Shown here one piece after another: positions 9,067 through 20,242 of a DNA stretch of 64,000 nucleotides. A program made the translations under genes and the position numbers. Below the pieces are notes generated by a model, which worked only from the letters and a program-made list of their open reading frames with translations, was not told where the DNA came from and did no database searches. The stretch lies in the NCBI GenBank assembly GCA_965178125.1, contig OZ237736.1:186001-250000 (forward strand), read 5' to 3'. This DNA is from Bilabrum cf. latius (taxonomy: Eukaryota > Bigyra: Bicosoecida > Bigyra > Bicosoecida). The number at the start of each line of letters is the position of its first letter. Positions within the stretch are counted from its first letter, which is position 1.

Positions 9067-12000
9067 ATGAATAATTCGAAAGCTTCATTGGTCTTCACGG
9101 GCGTCGTAGCATTGATTTGGGGCTGGACTGCGAGTATTCGAATCCATGCTGCTGAGATCCATGGTCATGTGTTCTCCCGAGCGCAGCACCCGTACCATCT
9201 GGTTAATCCTATAGCTATATGTTTAAAGCGGGTCTCAGATTCTCACAGCGGGCTAAATTGCACACCAGGATCAGTGGCATTTGCCCATGCAAGGGCCACC
9301 CATGGCAGGAATGCTGACCAGCTTGAGTAGACGTGCGGTGTAGCAAACAGCTAGACATATATTGATGACTTAGGCGACTGTCTGCATCTGGCATCGGAGC
9401 CATGGTTGCAAGATAGTTCGACCAGACTGCGATACCTTGCGACCGACATATGGGCAAAGAACGGATTACTGTTCGCCATAGTGCCCCAAACGCTGGATTT
9501 TCCAATTCGGACAGAATTGATATCGATGCTCACACTAGCAGAATCCCGCAACGACGGCCTGCTCTTCAACCTAGGATCCCCTGCAATCATCCGAGGCTCC
9601 ACCAGTGCTGCGCAGATGCTGCTGGCTTGGAGGCTGCCGCCGTGGATCCTGCCCGATCAAACCATAGCTGTGCAGGTAGTGTACCATACCTACAGAAAGA
9701 ACGTGGTCCTCTGGCACCTGGACGATCGCCCCGAAGCCCCCTTCGGATACAACAGGAACGCCCGCGTGCCCAGCGATCCCATGTGGGCGGGCCGAGCCTC
9801 ACCGCATGGACTAGGGGCAGAGGGCCCGGCACCAACATATTCCACCAATGCAACGCCGATCCGTGGCACTCCCAGCGTGCTAGCATCCCTCATTGCGCTG
9901 CCGCTGGACACCCGGGCATACCTCCCTCAGTGGGCCGCGCATCACGCCAGGCTGGGCATCTCCGCGACTTTGCTGCACCGCAACGATCCGGAGGAGCAGG
10001 CCATCTGCCTCCACAACGAGATGGTGTGGAGGAGCGTGTTGCTGATTGAATGGATCGCGAAGTATTCGCAGGCGATCTCGTCGAGTGACGGCACCAGGCT
10101 CCCGCCGATGCCTCCCGGGACCAACCACACTGCGGCGGCGCAAGCCTGGCTGGCAGCCGCACAGGCGGGTCTATCCCCTGCGCGCAGGACCAGCGAAGCA
10201 CTGTGGGCGAGTCTTGGGCCGGGTCCAAAGAGCCGAGGGTGCTTGCCCTCCTACAGAGTCACGACTATCCGGCCCCAAACTGGAGGCCCGGATGCGGGCG
10301 AGTCACCACAGCCCATGCCGGTGGCCGAAGTGTCGTGGCCGTTCCGATTCTACCACTCCAAGGGCGGAATTGCAACTCAGCAGGGCGAACGGGGGTGGCA
10401 AAAGTTCTATTTCGAGGCTCAGCCCGCTGCCATGACGCACGCCCTGGTCAAGTACGCCAAGGGGATCGGGGGTGGCAGTGGGTTCGACTGGCAGCTGGTC
10501 CTCGATATCGACGAGTACCTGATCTTGCCTGGCTGGGGATTGCCCTTTTCCTTGCGTGGCGCTGCACTGGGCGGGCGAGAGATCACTTCGGCTATCCAGG
10601 AACTAGCAATGGCAGCTGATGCGCAAGCACAGAGAGACGGATACACGGATGCAGGTGCAGTCGTGTTCGAGCGAAGGAATGCCGTCGCCTCCGTGTCCTA
10701 TCGAGGCAAGTCGCTGACCAATGCCACGGCCTGCACCCCGCTCTGGCTGCTCCCTCGCAGCCTGTTCCTGCCCTCGTGTTAGAGTCGCGTGGTGGGACAC
10801 ATGCACAGCCACGACCGGGCAAAGGTCTCCACCGCGTCATCTGCATCGATACCCAAGCACTGCGCGGGCTGGACTGCGCACGGCGAGTCGAAAGACGGGG
10901 ACAAGGTGAGTGGGTCAACCCTCTGCAGTGCAGTGCTCCCAGACGGGTCCAGTGCACAGCCTCACGGCAGCATCGAAAGCGTCCCTGCCTCTGGGCAGTT
11001 CGAGGCTGCTGGCAAGCATAGGTTGGCTCTGTTGGATGCTCACCCCATGCTCCTGGAAGCACCGCGCGTCATACCAGAGGCTGGCACCCCGCGGGGAGGC
11101 AACGTCAAGAGCATGGTGCGGGTCAGGCACGCGGTGGCTTCCGAGATACACATTCACGTGCATGCCCCCTTGTCTCCTGCAGAGCTTGCGCGCGTCAAGC
11201 TCCATCGGTTGCCTTCTGCTGTTGAACAGCCCAGTAGAAGAACAAGCAGATCAGTGTAGCCAGATGCGCTGGAGGCCTCGCTGTCGCCTGTTGCTGCTTC
11301 TCACATGCCCGCCAACTGCATTCGATCTGCTGGTAGTCAGCAAGCTCCCACCGAGTGCGTGGCCTTTGCCCCCTTGTACGATGTGGAGGCACTGGTTGGT
11401 ACCGTGGTATAGTCAGACCATGGCGATAGCACCGCATTCAACGGGACAGTCGTTGGCAATATTGGGCTCAGTCGATCGGGGACTGGATCAACAAGCACGC
11501 CGATTCGTGGGCGAACACCAACGGTCGTGCACCTGGTGGAAATGTCCTGTCGCCCTGGCCCCGCCCCTCACGGCATGGCATTGCCTGCCGAAGAGGGCGG
11601 TGTCCTGCGTGGGAATGGGGCCTCGAGCCAGGAACAGGAGCATGGGAATGGGGCCTCGAGCCAGGAACAGGAGCATGGGAATGGGGCCTCGAGCCAGGAA
11701 CAGGAGCGTGGGAATGGGGCCTCGAGCCAGGAACAGGAGCATGGGAATGGGGCCTCGAGCCAGGAACAGGAGCATGGGAATGGGGCCTCGAGCCAGGAAC
11801 AGGAGCATGGGAATGGGGCCTCGAGCCAGGAACAGGAGCATGGGAATGGGGCCTCGAGCCAGGAACAGGAGCATGGGAATGGGGCCTCGAGCCAGGAACA
11901 GGAGCATGGGAATGGGGCCTCGAGCCAGGAACAGGAGCATGGGAATGGGGCCTCGAGCCAGGAACAGGAGCATGGGAATGGGGCCTCGAGCCAGGAACAG

Positions 12001-12597
12001 GAGCATGGGAATGGGGCCTCGAGCCAGGAACAGGAGCATGGGAATGGGGCCTCGAGCCAGGAACAGGAGCATGGGAATGGGGCCTCGAGCCAGGAACAGG
12101 AGCATGGGAATGGGGCCTCGAGCCAGGAACAGGAGCATGGGAATGGGGCCTCGAGCCAGGAACAGGAGCATGGGAATGGGGCCTCGAGCCAGGAACAGGA
12201 GCATGGGAATGGGGCCTCGAGCCAGGAACAGGAGCATGGGAATGGGGCCTCGAGCCAGGAACAGGAGCATGGGAATGGGGCCTCGAGCCAGGAACAGGAG
12301 CATGGGAATGGGGCCTCGAGCCAGGAACAGGAGCATGGTCGGGAGCAGGAGCAGGCAGGTGCGGATGGGACGGGGGCGCGTTGGGATTGGGCCCTGCATG
12401 GGGAGTACGATGCGTGCGCCCCCCGCTTGATGCTTGAAGCTGCAGCAGAATAGAGGCGGTTGACTGCCGCTGACGGCGTGGAGCAGTTGGGTGCGGCAGG
12501 TGCTGGCGTTGTCGGGTCCTTCGGACCAACTACCCTGCGTGCCTCCAGTGCGATTGCCGGACTTGAGGTGTTGCAAGATGAAAACGTTACATACTGA
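9067..12597 (+). CDS. GT92-like glycosyltransferase with repeat-rich C-terminal tail
   Basis: ATG 9067 gives an N-terminal hydrophobic segment (SLVFTGVVALIWGWTASI), a signal peptide or type II anchor, pointing to the secretory pathway. The frame stays open for 1176 residues to TGA 12595 through TAGs at 9328, 9352, 10780, 11257, 11410 and 12451. GT92 (DUF23)-type features: VVYHTYRKNVVLWH, a LASLIALPLD / QWAAHHARLGIS block, NEMVWRS, FYHSKGG, the metal-binding-like WQLVLDIDEYL near residue 480, HSHDRAK right after the third TAG, and KSMVR further on. The tail holds 22 identical 11-residue repeats. A GTGAGT at 10911 could be an intron donor, but no acceptor is compelling and the frame stays open, so I kept one exon. 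The likely role is transfer of a sugar to a surface or secreted glycan; donor and acceptor are unknown. Confidence 0.72.
11611..12336 (+). repeat. 22 x 33-bp coding minisatellite (GNGASSQEQEH)
   Basis: Twenty-two head-to-tail 33-bp copies encode GNGASSQEQEH. The only variation I see is one H-to-R change in copy 3. The array keeps frame with the GT92-like gene, giving a Gln/Glu/Ser-rich, probably disordered tail. Confidence 0.95.
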
Positions 12598-13384
12598 CTG
12601 ACGATTCGAAGACTCCGAGGTTGCACCCTACTGGACAAGCCCACGCCCGATGATCCGATCCCGCTCATCGTCATATCTCTTTGCGACCAAACATATCCCG
12701 TAGTTTCCTCACGACGTATTTGAATTCACTTGAAATATAGCTAATCATTGTCGATACACAGTATTTGGCAGGTAGGCGAGTTTCGTATCGTTTGGTCATC
12801 GCGTTGCGTACCAATGCGTAAATGCTTCTCCGTAGCTGCAACTTGAGCGCCATTTGACTCAGTTACAGCGATACACGGTCAGTGCTGGAGCCATCAAGGA
12901 AGTTGGTTTGGATTAAATTGTTGCCATGCAACCGTCTCGGCGTGCCAAGGCTGCCATAGCACCGCCCTACCAGCTGGAGAACCCGGATATGCACGACACC
13001 TTGTGTCGCGTGGCAATGGTCGTTTACCACCACATCAAGCGGGGTGAATAGTAGGCTTGGCAAAGATACAGGTGTCGCGGAGCATGGGACCCAGGTCGCT
13101 CGCCTAAGGTAGAACAGGGTCTCGACGACCTGTCTCCCGAGCTTGAAGAATCCATTCGACTGCTTGCAAAAGTCGCCAGTGGTGGCCCGCAGGCAGGCAG
13201 TGCATTATTGAAGTTGTAGTAGCACTAGATGGGCGCTCGATAGACATAGAGCCCGCGAGAGGCGGTCAGGTCGGGCGAGCACCGTAATGGTGCAATGATC
13301 TTGTCGCCTCAGACCCAAGCGAGCACCGCCTCGGACGGCCGAAGCCTCGTGCACTCGGGCAGGTATTCTTAGGGGTCTCGAGCC
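12598..13384. other. Intergenic region
   Basis: It lies between the GT92-like stop and the cyclin-Y-like start and is less GC-rich than its flanks. I find no conserved gene except the doubtful 60-codon ORF on the minus strand (12671-12853). The 5' UTR or promoter of the cyclin gene should lie at the right end. Confidence 0.4.
12671..12853 (-). CDS. Possible small basic protein (60 aa), unrecognised
   Basis: An ATG-to-TGA frame begins MALKLQLRRSIYALVRNAM and ends in a basic, helix-prone segment. It uses the same stop codon as its neighbours. The basic N-terminus followed by a hydrophobic helix could be a mitochondrial presequence or simply chance. No family was recognised. Confidence 0.22.
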   Translation of the reverse strand: MALKLQLRRSIYALVRNAMTKRYETRLPAKYCVSTMISYISSEFKYVVRKLRDMFGRKEI

Positions 13385-16300
13385 ATGACGGCGGAAGACA
13401 GCGGTTTCCGTGGGACGGCGATGCCTGATCTGCAGCTTGACGGCGCTCCCGGAAGTCGAGGTGGTTCCGGCACTGGATTGGCCGCCAAACCCGCCGTTTC
13501 CAGTGCAGGAAGAGGTGCATCGGACTCGGGGTACGTACCCCAAGCTCCATCGCTTGGCGGCCAGTTGTCCGGCGCTGCAGTCCCAATCAGCGGGATGCGG
13601 GCCCCACGCCCCGCAGGCCATACAGCCGTCTGGTCCGCCCGGGCGGGAGGTCTACAGCCCTAGATTGGGAGCACTGGCTCCGGATCCCATCAGCAGGAGG
13701 TGCCCGTTGGCAGCCTGCAGCAGTCGTCTTGGCACGGCCCCGCCCTCCTGCAGGCGGCACGCAGGGCCGTGGAGCCCCAGCAGCAGCAGGGCAAGGGTCA
13801 CGTGGATGGCGCGGCCGGATCCCAGACTGGCGCAGGCAGCGGTGCTGGGCTCCTCTCTGTGATGAGGGAGCCCGTTGTTCCCTAGAATGGAACGTCTTCT
13901 CTTGCGCACAGCCAGCAAGCAGCCGCGCGACCGATGGACACTGGCGGTGGGCTGGCCCTGCCATCCAGTAGCGCTGCAGCAGGGGCATCCCGACTAGCCC
14001 CTGCTTCCATTCCATCTCGCGGCGTGCCGGCTCAAGGCAAGAAGAAGAAGCCGCGGCCAGTCACCAGGGCCGGGCGACAGGGCCGCGCAGGCCTCCAGCC
14101 GGGCGGCAACGGGAATGCCGTCACCCAGAGGAGGCGCAGCCGCCTTGCACCGAGCCGGCCTCCCGCCCCTCTCCCGGCCAGGGAACAATCCGTGCTGGAC
14201 GAATCGAAGGAGGATCCGCTGGAAAGGGCTAGATCGAGCGGAGCACATGCTCTGCCCGATGGAGAAAACAAGCAGGCAATCGCTGCAGGGGCATCAGATG
14301 CGCCCTCACACTTGGCGACATCTACGCCGGCCAACTCCATTCTGGCTCCCCTGGGCCCGGACACAGAGCTGGACGTGTCGCTGCAGAGCGCAGGAGAGGG
14401 TACAGCAGAGAGCAACTCGGGCGCACCCGGTGGTGCAGCCAGCAGTGCTGCTCTCTCCGGAGTGAAGCGAGATGTAGCCGCAGGTGTTGCCGCACTCTCA
14501 CCTGGCACAGGGGGCCGGTCAGGCGCACAGCCAGGCACGTACGACCTGGAGTCAGGGAACGGAGGCTTGGCCTAGGATCAAAACCATGGCGTACAACCTA
14601 ACCGATCGATCGATGCAAGCATCCACCTTACCGGAATAGACACCACCGGTGGACTTGACTCCACGGGTGGTTTCGGGGGCGGCAGCGAGCTGAGCGAGGG
14701 CAGCGGGCTGCTGGATGACACGGTTGCCTCGGGTTCCGGCTCTGCCTCGGACGGCTGGCCGCTCAGCTCGCCGGATGCCGCTGCAAATGGCCGCAGTCCT
14801 CGCGCAACCGCGAGCCCTGGCCTCAGCTGGTGGCAGCGGGTCGCCCGGCAGGTGTTTTGCTGCGGCTGCTGCTCGCGGCGTGGAGCTGATACGGACAGTG
14901 AAGGCGGTTCCTCCTCGCCTCGGAGAAATAAAGGCAGGCGCCGTTTGAAGAACAAGAGGGGAAAGAGACGGAGGAAATCAGGAAAGTCCAAGCGCCAGGA
15001 CGGCTTCTAGAGCGATTCCACTGACGACAGCTGGGTGCAGGGCAAGTACGGCGGCGGGAGCAGCGCCTGGTCCGTCGCTGGGGATAGCCATGCCGGGGCG
15101 GATACGGGCGGCAGGGAGCACGGCGGAGGGGCCGCTGGCTCTGCCGGTGAACCGGGGTCAATCAACGGCAGCGGGGCCAGGGGCGGACCCCAAGGAGGGG
15201 ACGGACGGGGGGGCATCGTGGTAGGGTCCGTGGCCGGGACCCCCTTCCTGCTGGCCAGGTCGCACTCTCTCCTCCGAAGCAGGCCCAGGGGCCGGAAGGG
15301 GGCAGCCTCCGCAGCGAGACGGTCGAGGCAGCCCAGTACGACCAGCAGCGCAGGCATCGGGGCTGCGGACGGCGGGCTTGTGCAGCAAGAGACGCCTTCC
15401 ACGGCCGCTCTGCAGCGCTGGTGGGGCCCCGATGATCCATGGGAAGGCCTTCCAGCCGAGACCCACGCGTTTCACGAGCGGAATTACCTAGTTCCGTGCT
15501 ACCGCTACGTGATGGCTCCATCCCCTGGCGTGCTGCTGGGAGGTGCAGGCGCCCATGCAGTGCAGAGGGTGCGTCGGCGGTGGAGCGTGCCCACGCCCGG
15601 GGAGATCTTCGCCTTTGCTGCCCGGCTGTGCCTCCTCGCCCAGCTCACGCCCGAGTGTCCCATCGTCTGCCTCGTGTACCTTGAGCGGGTGCTCCAATCC
15701 AGCGGTGGACGCGTGCTCCTGCTGTCCTGCACTTGGAGGCCTCTCGTTGCCGGCTGCCTGCTGCTCGCCAGCAAGGTGTGGCAGGACCTGAGCACGTGGA
15801 ACGCCGAGGTGGCCGGGATCCTGGGGCTCTACCCGCTGCCCGAAATGAACCTGCTGGAGCGACGGCTCGTTGCCGCCCTCCGGTTCCGCTTGTTCGTGGC
15901 GCCACGCAGCTACGCGCAGGCCTACTTTGGCCTGCGAAGCCTCGGTGAGCGCGCGAGATTCAGGAAGGACAAGTTTCGGCAGTTCCTGGCAGCAGCTCTG
16001 CCGGATGGGTATGGTCACGGCGTGGGAGCCAAGGGCCCCGCAGCTGGGCCAGTAGGCGGCAGCAAAGGCGCTGCGATGTCGAGGCAGCAAGGAGATGGAC
16101 TGGAGGAGAAAGGCAGTCGGAGCAAGGGCACCGGTGCAGCAGGCGGGGCTGCTGGTGGGGATGCAGGCGGCAAGGGGGCAGGGATGCCGAGGGGGGCTGT
16201 GGATCGGAGCGTGTCGTTCGCCACTTCCGTGTACGGCTGGGGCGATAGCTCGGTGCTGACTGCCCCCACAATTGCGGGGCCCAAGGCCAGGGGCAAGGCG

Positions 16301-17125
16301 CTGGAGAGGGCTGCAGCTGCGGCTGCTGCTGCTAGCGGTGGTGAAATGGCCAGCGGCAGTGGGGGTGGAGGGGGCAGGCATGGCACTGGCGGGGCGGACG
16401 GGGGTTCCGTTGCGGGCGGGTCGGTCCGTGATCAGGTGCTCCTTGGGTACGAAGGCAAGGGGCTGCGGGGCAGGGCGTACAGGTCGGGTGCATGGGACGG
16501 TGCTGCTAGTTTGGATGGAGGCGGCAACGATGAGGAGGAGGAGGAGGAGGAGGAGATGGTCAGGACGCAGGATTCGAGGCATGGCGAGCTGACCGGCGGG
16601 GAAAGCGACTTGATGGGTGCATGGGGTGCTCCTGGGAATGCCACAGCGAGCGAGTGGGACGAGGACGGGGACAGGGACAGATCGGGGGCGGGTGCGGGTC
16701 ATGGGCATCATGCCACCAGAGGGGGTGCGGGTGTCGGCACCGCCGCGAGATCTCGCATGGGCGTGCCGATTGCGATCACGAGAGGCAGCAACCGTGTAGC
16801 CGAGAGCTCCGGCCAGGACATGATGCAGGCAGTGGAGGCCGAGGGAGAGTACGGCTCTGCGCAGCTTCGCGGGCTTGGCGTGTCGCGCGGCATGGAGTCG
16901 TTCAATTTCTCGTACGGGCCGCTCGCGCAGAGGGAGAGCGGGAGGGCGAGCACGCCTGATGTATCGCAGCAGGACGTGTCTGGCCTTTCAACCACGGCTC
17001 CTGCTCGGCCTCCCGTGCTTCTCAGGAGGGCGCAGTCAGCCGCGGGTACGGCCGGCATGCACGGGCTGGCTTCGGCTTCGGGCTAGGGCCAGGCGGGACC
17101 GTTCGGCAGCTTGCCAAGGAAATGA
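13385..17125 (+). CDS. Cyclin-Y-like protein with very long N-terminal extension
   Basis: The frame is continuous from ATG 13385 to TGA 17123 (1246 residues) through TAGs at 13661, 13883, 14573, 15008 and 17084. A single cyclin box sits at about residues 740-860: AQLTPECPIVCLVYLERVL, WRPLVAGCLLLASKVWQD, WNAEVAGI, MNLLERRLVAALRFRL and SYAQAYFGLRSL. This pattern is that of cyclin Y / PHO80-like cyclins, which activate CDK14/16/PCTAIRE or Pho85-type kinases. About 740 residues of Gly/Ser/Ala/Pro/Gln-rich sequence precede the box, including a basic RRRLKNKRGKRRRKSGKSK patch; about 390 low-complexity residues follow, with a run of Glu. Cyclin Y family members are usually 300-400 residues, so the extensions are unusual. 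The start is uncertain because the frame stays open further upstream. Confidence 0.78.
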
Positions 17126-17239
17126 CAAGGGATTCCCGACTTGCTTGAATAAGCATCAATCACCCGTAGTGCGTAAGTCTACGATTCGAAATATAGCTCT
17201 TGATGGCTGACCTTTCATCACAAAGAACTAGCGATGCAC

Positions 17240-18522
17240 TCACCGGTCGCTCTGCCCGAATTGCCCAAAAAAGTCCGCCGTCACCCCCGAAGCCTTCCTC
17301 TCCTCTTTTTCCGCCCTCTCTCTTGCCCTCCTCTCGTCCTGCTGCTTGGCCAGGGCCTGAAGATACTGCTGCTTCTTCCTCTGCTCGTTCCTCTTGGCCT
17401 CGAGCTCGTGCCGCTTGACCGCTGCCAGCTGCAGCTGCCGCTCCCGGAGCGCCGCCTCGTCAGCCGCCCTCTCCCTCCGCTTTTCCTCCTCCTTCTCCCT
17501 CGCCTGCTGCAGCATTGCCTCGGCCGCAGCAGCTCTCGCGTCAAATCCACGCCCCCGGAAGTAGTCGGGCCGGATGCGGCCGGGCCCCAGCGCAGATTCC
17601 GCGTCCTCCATCTTCTGGTCCAGTATGCCGGGCAACGTGCCCGCCATGCCCGCCTCGTCTGCCCGTCTCTCCTCCTCTGCCCTCCTGCTAATCTCCCTCT
17701 GTTTCTGCAGTGCCAGCCTCTGGTTTGCCTCTCTCACAGCGTCCCTTCTCTCCTTGGACCTCCGCTCCTCCTCCGCCCTGAAGGCATCCCTCTGCTCGCA
17801 GAACGTGTCCAGCTTCTCCCTCTCCCTCCTGTCCTCCTCCATGCGGGCCTCCTCCTCCCTGCGGCGGGCCTCCTCGCCCTCCAAGCACCAGCGGCGCATC
17901 TGTGCGGCCTGCAGCGCGCCGCGTTCGGCGGCCCTGCCGTCCTCCCCCGCGAAGACCTGCGCGGACGAAGGCCCGAGACTGGGATCGGCGTCCGCGCCGA
18001 CGCCTCGCAAAGGTTTGGATGCTTTCAGTTCCGCTGCCACTGGCCCCGTGGGCTCTCCCGCGGAGCGGGCGGCTCGCTGCTGGGCGAGCTAGCGGCTTCT
18101 GGCCTTTGCAATGGCGCGACCCTGCGCCTTCCTGGCGAGCTCCTGCTCAGCCTCAAACTTTGCAACTGCTCGCATCATGTTCTGTCTCTCTTCAGCTGCG
18201 GATTTCACAATTTAAGAACATGAACCGGTGTAAGTTGCAGTTGCGCGCCACCCGATTCAGTCGCAATTCAGCAGGCTTTGCCACTGGGTGCCTTACCTTC
18301 GATACGCTCCCTCTCCGCTTCTGCTTTTTTTCGTTCCTACTTCTCCCTAATTTGCTACTCGAGGAAAGCCTGGTCTCGCCCCATCGTTCTTAGCCCGGGG
18401 TCCAAAAATCGTTGCCGTCGGGCCTCTTTGCGAGCCCGCAGGGCTTCGATTCTCTTGGCATCCCGCTCTTCCAGAGAGAGAACGCTAGTTTGACTCCTAT
18501 GAGTAAGATCAAGCGCCGACAT
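17240..18522 (-). CDS. RIB43A: RIB43A-like doublet-microtubule protein
   Basis: Exon 1 (18522-18297) and exon 2 (18195-17240) encode 393 residues ending in TGA, close to the family's usual length. N-terminal features: RQRFLDPGLRTMGRDQAFLE, a form of the RIB43A signature. Later come MRRWCLEGEE, ALGPGRIRPDYFRG and a C-terminal DFFGQFGQSDR. Between them are long Arg/Glu-rich coiled coils. TAGs at 18355, 18337 and 18089 are read through; the first aligns with Gln in the usual LDxQV segment. RIB43A is a microtubule inner protein of ciliary and flagellar doublets, so the organism should build motile cilia at some stage. It is convergent with the cyclin gene (114 bp) and divergent from PHB1 (147 bp). 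Confidence 0.88.
18196..18296 (-). other. Intron in RIB43A
   Basis: It is a 101-bp phase-1 intron with donor GTAAGG and acceptor ATCCGCAG. Splicing joins RERIE to AEERQNMMRAV in frame. Confidence 0.88.
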
Positions 18523-18669
18523 AGCACAAGCTAAGCCAGGATTGCGTGAAGTTCGTTCCAGTTCCGTTGATACGCGAACCCCACGTTACATTTAAAATCG
18601 AGGAAAATGTGATTTTTGGAGCACGTCTTCTCGGGCTGCAAACTTTGATTGTCCGGTCATCTTGGCAGT
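18523..18669. promoter_or_regulatory. Divergent promoter region, RIB43A / PHB1
   Basis: These 147 bp between divergent start codons must carry both promoters. I recognise no specific box. Confidence 0.35.
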
Positions 18670-19837
18670 ATGGCGGCAACCGCGGCTAGGTTGCTTAACA
18701 GGCTTGCAATTGGATCCACTGTGTTGGGTGTAGGCGGATTTGCTTTGTCGAATTGCTTGTATAATGGTGAGGCAACCTGTTGTGCTCAGCTGTTTCCAAT
18801 GGCTTCTATGCTTAGTTTGCAGGTTCTGATTTCTCCTACGCGCGATAATCTTGCGTTTCATACATACCATGTTACAACTAGTGGCCTGTAGTGGCCCTAA
18901 AATGTCTCGAAGTCGTCCACATGAAGACTACGTGGACGCTTTGGACTGCTCTCACGCGTCGCCGCCAAGCCACTTGGTCGACTTTGTAGAGATCTATCCA
19001 GCTCAATGAAATCAAAATATGTATGTTGTTCCCTTCCATCCTGTTTCTGCTCGCTTCTTTGCAGTGGATGGTGGGCATCGCGCCGTGATTTGGGACCGGT
19101 TCAATGGTATCCAGCCCGGCGTGTACGGCGAGGGCACGCATTTCCGAATCCCTCTCCTCCAGTATCCTACCGTATTTGATGTTCGCCTGAGGCCCAGAGT
19201 GATCTCCACGCGAACAGGAACGAAGGATTTGCAGCAGGTCTAGATCGCCTTGCGAGTGCTCGCCAAGCCCGAGGTAGATGCTCTGCCCTCCATCTACAGG
19301 CAGTACGGCGAGGACTACTAGGAGCGTGTCCTGCCCTCTATCATCAACGAAGTGCTCAAGGCCACCGTGGCGCAGTTCGATGCCGAGCAGCTGCTCACCC
19401 AGCGCGACCGCGTGTCCCGCCGCATCCGCGAGACGCTTGAGGAGCGCGCCAAGGAATTCAACCTCATGCTGGACGACGTGTCCATCACCCACCTTGCCTT
19501 CGGCAGGGAGTTCACCCGCGCCATCGAGCACAAGCAGGTGGCCCAACAGGACGCCGAGCGCTCCAAGTTCGTGGTCATGCAGGCCGAGCAGGAGAAGAAG
19601 GCAGCCGTGATCCAGGCAGAGGGCGAGGCGGAGGCAGCGCGCCTCATCTCCGACTCGCTGGCCAAGCACGGTGACGCGGTCATCGACGTGAAGAGGATCG
19701 AGGCATCCAAGGAGATCGCGGCCACGCTGTCCCAGTCCCCCAACGTGGTGTACCTGCCCGGCTCGAGCGGTGGTGGCGCAGCCAGTGGCGGGGGCAGCGG
19801 GTCTCCGTCTCTGCTGCTGAGCGTGGGACGCAGGTGA
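18670..19837 (+). CDS. PHB1: Prohibitin 1 (intact copy)
   Basis: Exon 1 (18670-18766) encodes the membrane-anchor N-terminus [20 protein letters not shown]. Exon 2 (19065-19837) starts at [15 protein letters not shown] and runs through [59 protein letters not shown] and [12 protein letters not shown] to NVVYLP and TGA. These favour PHB1 over PHB2. PHB1 forms the ring complex of the mitochondrial inner membrane. Two TAGs (19241, 19319) sit inside the highly conserved PHB domain, so a standard code would destroy an essential housekeeping gene. The C-terminal tail is Gly/Ser-rich. This is the only full-length PHB1 in the triplicated region. Confidence 0.92.
18767..19064 (+). other. Intron in PHB1
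   Basis: It is a 298-bp phase-1 intron with donor GTGAGG and acceptor TTTGCAG. The junction rebuilds the Val codon of VDGGHRAV. Confidence 0.9.
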
Positions 19838-20242
19838 TCAAGTGGGTGCTGCAATCATGGCCCTCTTTGGGGTCTTGTCGGATAGATTTGGTTTGGCGTG
19901 CACAGGAATCTGTGGTGTGTGACACAGCGACAGGACAAATTTTGAGATTCACTGATGACCACTACTCAATGTAAATCGACCCAGAGAACAAGAGCCAACT
20001 ACCACGGGTGCAACTTCAAGATCCGGATGGAGTCAGCCTAGTCTACAGGGGTCACGTCGTACTGCCAGTTCTATCCGATGGATGAGCCTCAGCCAGCCCT
20101 AACTCTCACACTGAATCTATCGAACCTGATACCGGGTGCAAGCACGAGCGTCCTGCTTCTGCCGCATCCACCCGATCCGGATCTGCTGGATCGGGTAAAC
20201 CGCCTGGGATCCTTTCGGGTCATCCTGCCCTTATGCACCTTC
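19838..20242. other. Convergent intergenic region, unit 1
   Basis: It holds the PHB1 and TPR-gene 3' ends. Related sequence recurs at 28740-29147 and 38594-39001. No gene is seen. Confidence 0.5.

Noticed and set aside
10911-11190. Intron in the GT92-like gene from GTGAGT at 10911
   Set aside because: The frame is open throughout, the KSMVR segment expected for the family lies inside the candidate intron, and no acceptor restores a better alignment.
11611-12336. CRISPR or satellite array from 33-bp repeats
   Set aside because: There are no spacers, the frame is kept throughout, and the array lies inside a long coding frame.
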